DNA of 64,000 bases from Chrysomallon squamiferum (Eukaryota; Mollusca; Gastropoda; Neomphalida; Peltospiridae), in contig CM022673.1 in NCBI GenBank assembly GCA_012295275.1, forward strand, positions 12,746,288 through 12,810,287, read 5' to 3'. Below, piece after piece: positions 25,120 through 35,180 of the stretch. The translations under genes and the position numbers were made by a program. The notes under the pieces are model-generated. The model was not told the DNA's origin and searched no databases. It saw only the letters and a program-made list of their open reading frames with translations. Every line of letters begins with the position of its first letter. The first letter of the stretch is position 1.

Positions 25120-25500
25120 ACATGATGATGATGATGATGACAGTGATGTAGCTAACAGAGCAAGTTTCATCAACAGCTGTGATTTGATGCATACGTGAGT
25201 CAATGTGAGTAATGGTGTGAGCACGTAACAAATTAATGTTGTGATACACTGTCATAATATTAAAATAATAATAATAATAATAATAATACTGTGAGTGTGA
25301 GTGAGTAAGTGTGAGTAACAAAACAATATTCTGATGTGCTATCACAATAATAATGATCACAGTGAGTGCAAAGATGTGAGTATATTATCTTAATGACAGT
25401 AACTATAATCCTAGTGAATGAGTGAGTGAGTGAGTAAAAAAGCATGAGGATGAATATATGAATGACAGAATAAATGAATGAATAAATAAAAATGTGTGTC
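25120..25500. repeat. GAT, AAT and GTGA repeats
   Basis: (GAT)n lies at about 25122-25140, (AAT)n at 25262-25287, and GTGA/GAAT tetranucleotides at 25290-25320 and 25410-25490. Minus-strand frames here are low complexity. Confidence 0.82.
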
Positions 25501-25921
25501 ACTTAATGAAAACACTATGTATCCCTTTTTGCTAAGATAAACACATTCTGATTGGAGTGTACATTAGTTCCCAGTCCAACAAAAAACCTCACAGTTGGAT
25601 TAGATTATTCTGTAAACAGTTTTTATTATTATTGTTATTTGTTTATATGTGCTCATTAACAAAGTATGTTTATTACATTATGTACTATACATTACTGAAT
25701 ATGTAATTAGGTAGTGATATATTGATTTTATGTCACAGAGGTTGGCAAATAATTGATATTAAAATATTTTTCAAGTTTGTGTTCAATATTTCATCCAGTA
25801 TTATGTAATTCAATTTTTGTAACAAATTTTTACTCATATTATTTTTTTATTTATTATTTTTGTTCTTTCTTAATTTTTTTTGTTTTGTTTTGTTTTGATG
25901 TTATTGTTGTTTTTATTGTTA

Positions 25922-26010
25922 GTGGGTGGTGTGTCAGAGCTTAATGGCTTGAGGTATAGTAGGTGACCAGTTCAAATCTCCTTCAAGATTCTATCAGACT
26001 GTTATTTATT
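25922..26010 (+). mobile_element. tRNA-derived SINE head (plus strand)
   Basis: 'gtgtcagagcttaatggctt' followed by 'gaggtatagtaggtgacc' and a B-box-like 'agttcaaatct' (25969-25979) matches the promoter end of the window's SINE. The body beyond about 26010 is not clear. It is a SINE head, not a tRNA gene: no cloverleaf could be drawn. Confidence 0.6.
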
Positions 26011-26194
26011 TCAGTGATCTGTGTTTGCTTTATTAATGACTGTGATGTGTGTTTGTGTTTGACTGTTTGCAGACACAGTGATACTAGCAGTGGTTGTAGC
26101 AGTAGTGGTAGATGTAGCAGCAGTACTACTATTGGCTATGGTATAGAAAAGATAGTACTAGTTGTAATCATAACAGTAGTAATTGATCTATTAG

Positions 26195-26306
26195 TAATAG
26201 TCTCTCTTTCTCTCTCTTTCTCTGTCTCTCTCTTTCTCTCTTTCTCTCTCTGTCTCTCTCTATCTCTCTTTCTCTCTCTGTCTCTCTCTAACTCTCTTTC
26301 TCTCTA
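26195..26306. repeat. Imperfect (TC)n
   Basis: TCTC with regular TTTC and TGTC interruptions. The plus frame across it is Ser-Leu low complexity. Confidence 0.93.
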
Positions 26307-26352
26307 ATTACAGATGTGGTAGAATAGTTGTGTTGATGACAGACATGATAAA

Positions 26353-26612
26353 AAATAGAAACAGTAAAATAAAGATGTGAAAAATAATAAATTTAATTTA
26401 AATAGATGTTTCCTCTCTTTTATTTACTTTTTAATGTTTTCTCTTTCTCTCTTAAATTTTTTTTTCTCTCTGCTTGTTTTTCATCTGTCTTTCTCTCTCC
26501 CTTTCATTTTCTTTCTGTTTCTCTTTTCCTTCTTTCTTTCTTTCCTTCTCTCTCATTCTCTTTCTCTTTCTCTCAGCATCCAGATAAAGGTAAGACTAAA
26601 CAAAACATCATC
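26353..26612. repeat. Dispersed polypyrimidine-cored repeat, copy 1
   Basis: Starts 'aatagaaacagtaaaataaa', then 'gatgtttcctctctttta' (26405), then a TTTCTCTC-rich body, and ends 'ctcagcatccagataaa' near 26588. The same ordered blocks occur at 38297-38596. It may be a non-autonomous transposable element; no terminal inverted repeat was identified. Confidence 0.75.
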
Positions 26613-26713
<101 letters not shown>

Positions 26714-26729
26714 AGCTATACACATGTTT

Positions 26730-27030
26730 CTCTACTGATTCAGTTTTTGCGGTGAGCTTGGAGTGTTGTTATTCAGACGAGTAACAGGAGAAAACATTCA
26801 GCTTCACATTAAGTGTTCAGCTACGTTAAGTGATGTGAAAACCTTCCCAGTAATTGATTCATCAGTTACATTATCTACTACAGGCGAGACATTAACCTGA
26901 AGCATGGAAGAGCTCCGCGATAAATTACTTGTTTTATCCCAGAGACAATCTGAAAATTAGAATCAATTTCCAGCTGAAGTTATTGGCTTTATTTTCCCAT
27001 TCTAAACAGTGCCGATTTGATTGAGTGTGG
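26730..27030. promoter_or_regulatory. Candidate conserved noncoding element, partly SINE-like
   Basis: High-complexity island with about seven CpG ('ctccgcgataaatt' near 26912) and homeodomain-like 'agtaattgattcatcag' near 26849. Its last part, 'tattttcccattctaaac' near 26990, resembles the SINE core, so some of it may be an exapted or decayed SINE. Function is inferred. Confidence 0.25.
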
Positions 27031-27136
27031 ATATAAAAAAAAAAAAAAAAATTTTATTTTTATTTTTTTTACCTTATATGGGAAGAATATTTTGTTATAG
27101 AAGTTTTTTAAGGATATAAAACCATAAAATGGATTC

Positions 27137-27140
<4 letters not shown>

Positions 27141-27225
<85 letters not shown>

Positions 27226-27231
27226 TTATCC

Positions 27232-27271
<40 letters not shown>

Positions 27272-27284
27272 CATATACACACAC

Positions 27285-27317
<33 letters not shown>

Positions 27318-27320
27318 TCA
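27141..27320. repeat. Compound (TC)n-(TA)n-(TA)n-(CA)n
   Basis: TC at 27141-27180, TA at 27181-27216, a short spacer, TA at about 27236-27269, then CA to 27317. Each run is nearly perfect. Confidence 0.97.
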
Positions 27321-27329
27321 TTGAAATAT

Positions 27330-27720
27330 CATTGAACAGTAATTGGTTAAATATATAACTCGCAGTACTCATATTGCTGTTACACAAACATACGTAATGC
27401 CAGTGGACTGTAACAGTTACTTACATATAACTGAATATACTAACAGAAGTGCGGTACCATTGTGTAACAACTGCTTTATATAATTACAATACGCAGTATA
27501 GTAACTTGTAATTATATATAACACACGGTAATACTACTATCACGTATTTACGTAACAACGCTTTACAGCGGTTGTTTGCGTAATACAGTTTACAACATCC
27601 CGTCTAAAACAGTGTAAAACAATGTCTTACCCGTAGTTATTATTAGCCATTTGAGAGCAAAGCTGTTTACATCACACAGTGACGCAGACACAGGGGCCAG
27701 CACCAGTTTTCATTCAAAAC
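27330..27720. other. CpG-retaining island with repeated GTAA(C/T)
   Basis: About 13 CpG in 320 bases, against near absence in neighbouring DNA. The pentamers GTAAC or GTAAT recur at least seven times, often as 'acgtaa' or 'cggtaa'. It could be a hypomethylated regulatory region or a decayed short-unit array. No coding frame is seen. Confidence 0.35.
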
Positions 27721-27939
27721 AAATTTAATGACATTCACACAGGGCTTTTGTGTTGTTGTTTTTTTTGGCGGTTTATTTTTTCTAGGTCAAATCTTGACAG
27801 TTTTAAAAATAGACTAGTCTTCACTGTAGTCAGTTGAACAATAAAAATTACGAGATTTTTTTAAACGTTGCATATCAGGAAATCTTGCATGTGCAGTTAC
27901 AAATTTATTTGTTACAGTTTGCGTATGCAGAAAGTAATA

Positions 27940-27942
27940 CTG

Positions 27943-27973
<31 letters not shown>

Positions 27974-28260
27974 TTACTGTTGTTGTTGTTGTGACTGTTA
28001 ACTGTAATTATTCTTATTATTATTATTAGTGTTGTTGCTGTTGTTGCTGTGGTGGTAGGGGTGGTGATGCTGGTGGTATTACATTAATGTTGTTCTTGTT
28101 ATATAATTATTTTAAATTTACTATTCTTACTGTCACAATAGCTGTTGTTGATGGTTTCACTACTATTATTCTACAACTACTGTTACCAATATTACTACTA
28201 TTACTACCACTACTACTCTAACTACTGATACCACCATTACCACTGCATATTAGAATATTA
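27940..28260. repeat. TTTA, TTG and ACT triplet-repeat region
   Basis: (TTTA)n lies at about 27945-27975, GTT/ATT triplets at 27975-28060, and TAC/TACTAC triplets at 28160-28250. No gene. Confidence 0.85.
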
Positions 28261-28434
28261 AACTAAACAGCAATAAAGAATATTTCAGATTCTCCTACCC
28301 ACATACAGGAAAGGTAATAATGCAATCATTTAACGAGACACTGGCAAGAATGGGAGATAATTCAGTGAGAAGTATATAAAAGAATTTGTGAAATAATAAA
28401 AACATTGTCTTCTTTCCTGTTCCTTTAATTTCTT

Positions 28435-28500
28435 TTTTCTTCTTCTTTTCTTTTCTTTTTTTTTTTTTTTTTTTTCTTTTTATTATTTATTATTTTTCCT

Positions 28501-28537
<37 letters not shown>

Positions 28538-28540
28538 CTT
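28435..28540. repeat. Poly-T tracts
   Basis: TTCT/poly-T runs at about 28438-28480 and 28504-28538, just upstream of the 104-bp satellite. Confidence 0.93.
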
Positions 28541-28714
28541 TTTGTTGTTTTTTCTCAGTTCCTAATGTAATGAAACCCAGCTGAGTTAATTCTGCAATTG
28601 TTCATAAATATGTCAGTTTGTTGATTTATTAGATTTCTTTGATCTTTGTTTGAAACTGACGGCATTCTGTAATCAACTTTCAGCATTAATCTGTACCAAA
28701 ACAACCTATCAATT

Positions 28715-29702
28715 AAATAAACCAATAAAACAAACCCAGACAGGCTGGCCCTGTGTCTTATGATTCTAAATTGTACACCTTTGAGCAGTGAAGCATAAAC
28801 ATACACAAACATAATGAAGTAAAACCAATAATTAATAATCTAACCGTTTTCTGCAGAAACCTAGAGTTTCAGCATGAGCAAGAAGAAGAAGAAGAAGAAG
28901 AAGATGTAGACAAAAAAGAAGATTAATATTTTATTTAAAAAAAGAGAGTACTTGAAATACATTCAGTCTGTGTTTATACAGTATTAAAGTTTGTGTTAAG
29001 GACTATGTATATATTTAGAAAGTAAACCCACTATTAAATGCAGTTGAATATGTTTACAGTTAGCAGCAAGTGATCTTTTAATTTGCACCTTCCCACTGAA
29101 AGGAAAGAATTTACTGTGGTCTTTGATAAATCAGTAGTGAAGCTCTGATTCAAGTCAGAACAGTACATTATAACAGACCACCAAGGAATATTGATCTTCA
29201 TGCTGCAGTCCTGCACTCTTACAACTGAAATAAAACCCTCACCTGAAGCATAAAGTAGAAAAAAATGTCTTGTTGGAACAATTTTAATTAAATAAACCAA
29301 TAATTAACAATCAGACCATCTCTATTTTGTTGTAACAACCTAAAGAATGCCCCCTGGGGCAATGGTGCACAAAAATGGAGACTTAAATAAATAAACTAAT
29401 TATTAATAATCTGCGACTATAACTAGTTTAGAAGAACCTAAATAGGGCCCTGTGGTCAATAGTGCACCGAATGGATTTAAATCAAATTAAATAAATAAAC
29501 CAATAATTATTAATCAAATATCATAATTTTACCAACTGAACCCAAGATGTGCCCCTTTGGACCCTCCTGCACAAAACAGACAATTACTGAATTAATTAAA
29601 TAAACCAATAATTATTAATCAAGCTAACAGCATTTTGCTACAAGAATCTGTTGAACCTTATAAGTGCCCCTTTATCCAGTGGCGTGCAAAATGTACACAA
29701 AT
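28715..29702. repeat. Satellite-like tandem repeat, ~104-bp unit
   Basis: Units start with 'aaataaaccaataatta' or a variant at 28715, 28819, 29290, 29389, 29493 and 29598 (spacings 104, 99, 104 and 105 within the blocks). The last four units also share a 'tgcac'-containing block about 75 bases in. The array is interrupted at about 28923-29290 by an (AAG)n stretch and a SINE copy. Frames overlapping it are not genes. Confidence 0.8.
29055..29235 (-). mobile_element. tRNA-type SINE (minus strand) inside the satellite
   Basis: Plus-strand blocks are 'agcagcaagtgatctttta' (29062), 'tgcaccttccca', 'tggtctttgataaatcagta', then 'ccaccaaggaatattgatct' toward the head end. This is one of the more complete copies. 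It lies between two blocks of the 104-bp satellite, so it may have inserted into a pre-existing array. Confidence 0.75.
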
Positions 29703-29969
29703 AATGGCTGTGGCGGTGGAAGAGAAATTTTATTCATGTCTGACTCTAATTCTGTTGTCAGACCAGGAGAAAAGAAATGGACAGTTTTGTTTCTTGACCA
29801 GTCTGCTAATCTGATTTGGTGACTCAGTTTGTAAGGAAATGAGCTGATGACACTAGCAGAAGACAAAAATAATTATATACATTGTGAAAAAAAAAAAAAA
29901 AATAAACGAGAGCTGGTTCCAGAATGTAGGTTCGCTGGTTGAAATAGTGCTAGAGTGGTGACTGCTTGT

Positions 29970-30455
29970 AGCTCAGTGGTTGACTGGTTGTAACAGTGGT
30001 TGACTGGTTGTAACAATGTTTGACTGGTTGTAACAATGTTTGACTGGTTGTAACAGTGGTTGACTGGTTGTAACTGGTTGACTGGTTTTAACAATGGTAG
30101 ACTGGTTGTAACAGTGGTTGACTGGTTGTAACAATGGTTGACTGGTTGTAACAATGTTTGACTAGTTGTAACAATGTTTGACTAGTTGTAACAATGTTTG
30201 ACTAGTAACAATGTTTGACTGGTTGTAACAGTGGTTGACTGGTTGTAACAGTGGTTGACTGGTTGTAACAATGTTTGACTAGTTGTAACAATGGTTGACT
30301 AGTTGTAACAATGTTTGACTAGTAACAATGTTTGACTGGTTGTAACAGTGGTTGACTGGTTGTAACAATGGTTGACTGGTTGAAACATGGAATGGTTGTA
30401 CAACAATGATTGACAGGTTATAGTACATTGGTTGATTGGTAGTGGTAAAATGGCT
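29970..30455. repeat. 20-bp minisatellite, about 23 copies
   Basis: The unit is 'gttgactggttgtaacaatg', alternating with a variant ending 'aacagtg' and one with 'ctagttg'. The whole block is contiguous with no unique spacers. Minus-strand frames of 80-93 codons read repeated Gln-Pro-Val-Asn and Cys-Tyr-Asn-Gln and are products of the repeat. Confidence 0.95.
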
Positions 30456-30465
30456 GACTGGTTGT

Positions 30466-30745
30466 AATTCTCCATTCCAACTAGTGTTCCATGATGTCAT
30501 ATCAAAAGTACATGCTTTCACTGCATTTGGGATGCAGCTAAGTGGAAGAGTCTTTGCCTGAGATGTGATCAGTCATTGTCAGTGCCACTATACTTCATAT
30601 ATCAAAGGTCATTATGTCTTACCTGTTTATGGGATGGAACATATAAAAGATCCTTTACTGCTAAAAGATTATAGCAGCCAACAAAATGATTGCAGATGGC
30701 TTCCATTCTCATCAAAATTTTACCAAAACAAATGTTTAAAATATA
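30466..30745 (+). mobile_element. Two fused tRNA-type SINE copies (plus strand)
   Basis: A partial core ('ctccattccaactagtgttc', then 'catatcaaaagtacatg') ends near 30535. A longer copy follows. Its head 'gcagctaagtggaagagtc' lies near 30534-30552. Next come 'atatcaaaggtcattatgtc' (30598), 'cctgtttatgggatggaaca' and 'tataaaagatcctttactgc' (30642). Its tail contains 'aaaattttaccaaaac'. This is the best-preserved central region in the window. Confidence 0.8.
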
Positions 30746-31204
30746 TGAAAACCTTATATTTAACATAACAAATAATATATCTAACAAAAAATATATATAT
30801 ATATATCTAACATAAAAGTCTTTTTACATAAAAACATATCTAACATATAAAAACATTTCTAAAACACAAAAGCATACATCTGTCACAAAAGGCCATACAT
30901 CTAACACATTAAAAACATTAATAAACTATACACAGTGATATACACACATGAATACAGTACTTGGCTACATAGATCTGCCACATCACAAACACACATTAAT
31001 CTTTCTTTCTGCGAGAAGTCCTAATTTAGAACTACCCCGAGGTTAAAGCGGTATTTTATCTACATTAATAAACTCTGTCTGTCTGTCTGTTTGTCTGTTC
31101 ATCTGTCATCTCTTTCTGTGAGTTAAGATCAAAGCAGTGACAATGAGACTCACTGATATAGATATGTGACTGTTGTTACTGATAGCTATTACAGCGTGCC
31201 AGTA

Positions 31205-31525
31205 TAAACAAATAATAATAATAATAATAATAAAACAAAATTTTTATAAATAATTTTTAATTTGATGATTAGTAAATAAATTGTTCAATATTTGAAATTA
31301 GTTTCATTGGTCAAATTTGTTAATATAAATGCAAATTTATTTTTTTTGTAGTGTTTTTATTTAATTTAAATTTGATAATTTTTTCTATTTTATTTTTTTA
31401 TTTATTTTTTTTTTTTTTTTTTTTATTTTTTGTCATTTTCTTTCTATCTTTCTTTTCTATTTTTTTTTTTTTTTTTTTTTACTTTTTATTATTATTTTAT
31501 TATTTTTTTTTTTTTTTTTCTGAAT
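31205..31525. repeat. (AAT)n and poly-T/TTTA tracts
   Basis: (AAT)n lies at about 31209-31233. Long T runs broken by single A or C span 31340-31520. The Phe-rich 66-codon frame is spurious. Confidence 0.92.
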
Positions 31526-31929
31526 TTAATTTCCGGGTCTCAGTTTCATGAACATAAGATTATTTTTTGCTTTTGCAAATTAAGTTTTTCAAATTAATTT
31601 CATATTTAATTTCAACTGTTGTTTGATAATTTATGTAAAGGACTTAATGACAAAAAGGAAGGGAAAAAAAAAGAAGCCAGCTGTAGTTATTGATCATATT
31701 TGGTGACAAACTGTCATTTGTAAATTAAAAGTGTTTTTTTTTTATAATATACATATTTTAAAAACAGTATCTGATGTAATTTTTAAAGTGATTGGCATTA
31801 AAAGTAAAATTAATGGTCTAATAAAAATCTTTATATTATCAAATTATTTTTTTATTATTTTTGGGCAAACTGCTTAAGCCATAACAAAGTGCAATTATTA
31901 AATAATATCATTATCTAACATTAAAAAGT

Positions 31930-32110
31930 TGCCATTTTACCCTTCACAACTGGAATCATGATGACGTCATTTTCCTCTTTGCAGTGAAGTCATTACTGAT
32001 GTGGTTCACTGATTGATGTATTTTTTCTGTCAACATTAGAAAAAACTTCAGAGCAAACTGGTCCTCTCTGAACATGATGACATCTCAAATACAAAAAAAC
32101 TGTTGAATTC
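31930..32110. promoter_or_regulatory. Candidate regulatory element with a full CRE
   Basis: TGACGTCA at 31972-31979 is the palindromic CREB/ATF site, here within 'atgatgacgtcatttt'. A second 'catgatgacatc' lies at 32074, and 'tgaagtcatta' lies between. The CpG at the centre of the site is notable in this CpG-poor DNA. Function is inferred. Confidence 0.28.
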
Positions 32111-32450
32111 TCATATTTTTAAATTATGCTCTTTTGTTGTTATACTTTGTTATTAGTAAAGATTGGATGCCAAAAATATTGAAAATTTCACAAATTAGAA
32201 GAATTCAGGATATGTTTAGACTCATTCTAATGGTACATTCCAACAGTTATTAGGATTTTGTTTGATGATTAAAAGAGAGAAGAAACTCACTGTTATGAAT
32301 TATTAGCAGACTATGGGTGGATAAAATATAGCTTGTTTCAACAAGGAACTGCTGAGTCTAAAACTCAACCACAGAGGTATTCCAGGGAGGTAATTATTAC
32401 TGATTAGACAACAAGAACATGAACGTACACGTTAATAAAGCAGATATGAA

Positions 32451-32650
32451 CCACTGAGTGGAATGGGAAATAATTCAATGACTGAAATGGGAAATAGTTC
32501 AATGATTGGATGGGAATAGTTCAATGAATGGAATGGGAAGTAGCTCAGTGAGTGGAATAGGAAATAGTTCAATGGGTGGAATGGGAAATAGCTCAGTGAT
32601 TTGAATGTGAAATACCTCAGTTCATGGAGTGAGAAATAACTCAAAGAGAA
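32451..32650. repeat. 24-bp minisatellite derived from a SINE interior
   Basis: About eight units follow 'gagtggaatgggaaatag' plus 'ttcaat'. The unit matches the 'ctggaatgggaaatag' block of the SINE family, and SINE head sequence follows directly on the same strand. Because 24 is a multiple of 3, the minus strand stays open for 70 codons with an eight-residue period (Ser-Leu-Ser-Tyr-Phe-Pro-Phe-His type). Confidence 0.8.
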
Positions 32651-32730
32651 CGAGTGATCATGTGATCTATTAAGACTCCAGTAAACATTCCAGTTATGAG
32701 TCTGAGTTCAAACCATGGCCATTACCCGAG
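32651..32730 (-). mobile_element. tRNA-type SINE head (minus strand)
   Basis: 'gtgatctattaagactccag' and 'taaacattccagttatgagt' plus 'ctgag' follow the same order as the head ends at 63.33 and 63.46 kb. It continues directly from the 24-bp array. Confidence 0.6.
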
Positions 32731-32965
32731 TAAAACATGTTTTTTTTCACAGCATATAACTTACAAGTAGATTGAAATGGCTTTGCACTAGCAATTAGAA
32801 TGAGGCAGGTAATCAAACACAAGTGTCTCTCACCTCTATGTGTCAGTAAATCATGTAAATGAGGTTTTCTAGTCTGCTGAATGGTTTGACAGTTTCCTTT
32901 GCAGTTTAACCCCTAAATCATCACTGGGCAGACACTTCAGAATAAACCAAAATCATCTCCTAAAG

Positions 32966-33432
32966 TATATGTATATTAGACCCTGTAGATATACCTGGCA
33001 ATATATCAGACTCCACAGATATATATCTCAGACTCCACAGATATATCCAGTAATACATCAGATCCTCTAGGTACATCTGGAAATATGTCATACCCTGGAG
33101 ATATCCAGAAATATCTCAGATCATCTAGATTTGTCTGGAAATATCTCAGATACCTGGAGATATATCCAGCAATATATTAGAATCTTCTGACATATCATGC
33201 AACATATCAGACCCTGTAGATATATCCAGCAATGTATCAAACTATGGAGATATATCTGGAAATATATCAGACCCTGTACAAATATTTGGAAATATATGAG
33301 ACCCTGTAGATATATCTGAAAATATATCGGACCTGTAGATATATCTGGGAATATATCATATCCTTAAGATATATCTGGTAATATGTTAGACCTTGGAGAC
33401 ATATCCAGTAATATATCAGACCCAGAAGTTTC
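32966..33432. repeat. ~30-bp minisatellite, about 14 copies
   Basis: The unit combines 'gaccctgtagatatatc' with 'tggaaatatatca'. Copies differ by 10-30 percent by eye and one to three bases in length. Confidence 0.88.
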
Positions 33433-33439
33433 ATACAGC

Positions 33440-33530
33440 AGTTTATCTAGATTCTATGTATGAGTTGGAATGGGAAATTTGCATCTAGAAGGATCAACCA
33501 TGTGACTTATAATGCTTCAGGCAACAGATC
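33440..33530 (-). mobile_element. tRNA-type SINE fragment (minus strand)
   Basis: 'gagttggaatgggaaatt', then 'agaaggatcaaccatgtgac', then 'ttataatgcttcaggcaa' reads as core plus head on the minus strand. An exact ATTTGCAT octamer falls at 33477-33484 within it. Confidence 0.6.
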
Positions 33531-33539
33531 AAGTATGTA

Positions 33540-34325
33540 ATGGGGTTTGTAAGTTTTGTGCTAAGCTTTGTGTGTAATGGGGTGCTAAAAACCAAGCAAG
33601 CCAATCAAAATGCAGGACACATTTCCAAACAAGATGGCTACATAAACAGTATGTTGAATAGTTGTGAAGATTCCTGCCAATTAGAATTCAGTGCCTACAA
33701 CTGTGAAATGAGGTTGGTGGTAAAAGGGTTAAGATGTTAAAAAGCTTGCTAAGCCAGTGATAAAGAAAAAAGAGAAGTGGAATAAATACTATTAATGTCT
33801 CTTTAGGCAGAAATAAAAAATGATGAATCTTTGTACTGAACCCATTAAAAGAAAAAAGAAGGAAAAAAGATGAATGTTTTAAAAAGTAAGAAAGAGAGAA
33901 TTGTAGAACAGTGTGTGTGTGTGTGTGTGTTGATAGAACAAAAAATGACAAAACAGAAATAAAGATTGAAAAAATGAAATAACATGAAAAACAAAAAAAA
34001 TGGATAAAATTTGAAAAATGAATGAAATAACATGTAAAATAAAATAAAAGAACCAAAAAATTGTTAAAGGATAAAAAAGAAAATGAAAACAAAGAATCTC
34101 CCCCTTCATTAAAAAATACCTTTTGAACCATTTGTTTAATTATGGAAATTTTACTAGCAAAAAAAAACCCACCATAAACTGTCTTATTAACAATCATCCT
34201 AACAGTTTTTTGTTTTTGTTTAAATCTGGTTTTATGTTTTTTAAAATTTTATTTTATTATTATAATTAACAAATTTTTTATAAACTTTCTGTTGGAGTAC
34301 ATTTATTTTTTAAACATTTTTAATT
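33540..34325. other. A+T-rich sequence with (GT)n and spurious frames
   Basis: (GT)n lies at 33911-33930 within AAG/AAA-rich DNA. A minus-strand frame of 169 codons (33688-34197) is Phe/Ser/Leu-rich with a Thr-His repeat from the microsatellite; it has no domain and is not called as a gene. Confidence 0.65.
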
Positions 34326-34510
34326 AAAAGGAGACTGGTGGGAATTCAGATAACCTGAAAATGAACTTGGCACGTTTAAATCTATACCTTTGATTACCTC
34401 TGTGATCCAAGGGCTGGTTTTGATTAAAACTCTAATTAGAAAGTAGTATTTCGTTTTTGTGTGATTTCAACTCAAGTAATTGCATTTAGAATCTGTGTCG
34501 TTTTTGTTCA
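34325..34510. promoter_or_regulatory. Candidate conserved noncoding element (TCF and homeodomain motifs)
   Basis: Contains CCTTTGAT (34387-34394, TCF/LEF consensus), the palindrome TCTAATTAGA (34431-34440, paired homeodomain half-sites), 'ttttgattaaaa' and 'caagtaattgcatttag'. The sequence is of higher complexity than both flanks. No open frame stands out. Enhancer function is inferred from motif content only. Confidence 0.35.
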
Positions 34511-34529
34511 AAATGTGTCTGTGTCTGCA

Positions 34530-34949
34530 TTTGTGTGTGTGTGTGTGTGTGTGTGTTTGTCTGTGTGTGTATGTGTTCTTCAAATTCTCTTCATGGTCTT
34601 ATAGTAGATATTAGATAATAATAAATATCAATGACAAACAGAAGGAATTAATGAAAACAAAAGGTGAAACAGAAAATATGAAAAAATATAGAAAGAATGT
34701 AAATGAAAAATGTGAAGAAAATAAATAACAAATAAAGAATATATATATATATATGTATACACACGCAAGTACATATATACATACATATAAAGAAAGATAA
34801 AACAAAAATGAAGGTATGAAAAGAAAAGATTATTCACATCATTATAATATTTATTATTGTTGTTGTTACTGTTGTTGTTTTTATTATTATTATTATTATT
34901 GTTATTATTACTGTTGTAGTTATTCTTCTTCTTCTTCTTCTTCTTCTTC

Positions 34950-34985
<36 letters not shown>
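34530..34985. repeat. (GT)n, (TA)n and compound TTG/TTA/TTC triplets
   Basis: (GT)n lies at about 34534-34556 and (TA)n at 34739-34754. At 34857-34980, GTT, ATT, TTC ((TTC)n at about 34924-34950) and ATT triplets follow one another. Asn/Lys frames on the minus strand are artefacts. Confidence 0.93.
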
Positions 34986-34987
<2 letters not shown>

Positions 34988-35039
34988 ATCCATATAGCTG
35001 ACACATACTGTTAAAGGTGGAAAATACTTGCAAAAAGCA

Positions 35040-35144
35040 GTCAGTTTTGAATGAATCCCAAACAGTGGTTTAAACTGGGCTTTTACTTTTTCTCACCCAA
35101 ACTTCACACATAATTCAAGGGTGTGTGCTATCCTGCATGCAGAA

Positions 35145-35146
<2 letters not shown>
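35040..35146 (+). mobile_element. tRNA-type SINE fragment (plus strand) ending in (TC)n
   Basis: 'gggcttttactttttctcac', then 'gtgtgtgctatcctgcatg' near 35121 resembles the core ('gtatgtgctatcctgt'). A (TC)n tract (35147-35179) follows directly. Confidence 0.5.

Positions 35147-35180
<34 letters not shown>

Noticed and set aside
25960-25985. B-box-like motif suggesting a tRNA gene (also at 32712 and 54010)
   Set aside because: No acceptor stem or cloverleaf could be drawn. The position and flanking blocks fit, or at 32712 adjoin, SINE head sequence.
29970-30455. Regular short repeats that could suggest a CRISPR array
   Set aside because: Units are contiguous 20-mers without unique spacers, there are no cas genes, and the genome is eukaryotic; this is a minisatellite.
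30282-30535. Minus-strand frame resembling a Gln/Asn-rich repeat protein
   Set aside because: A direct product of the 20-bp minisatellite; the period is not a multiple of three, so the reading cycles through frames.
33688-34197. 169-codon minus-strand frame as a membrane protein
   Set aside because: The Phe/Leu/Ser hydrophobicity comes from AAG/AAA-rich DNA and a (GT)n microsatellite; there is no sensible helix pattern or homologue that I recognise.
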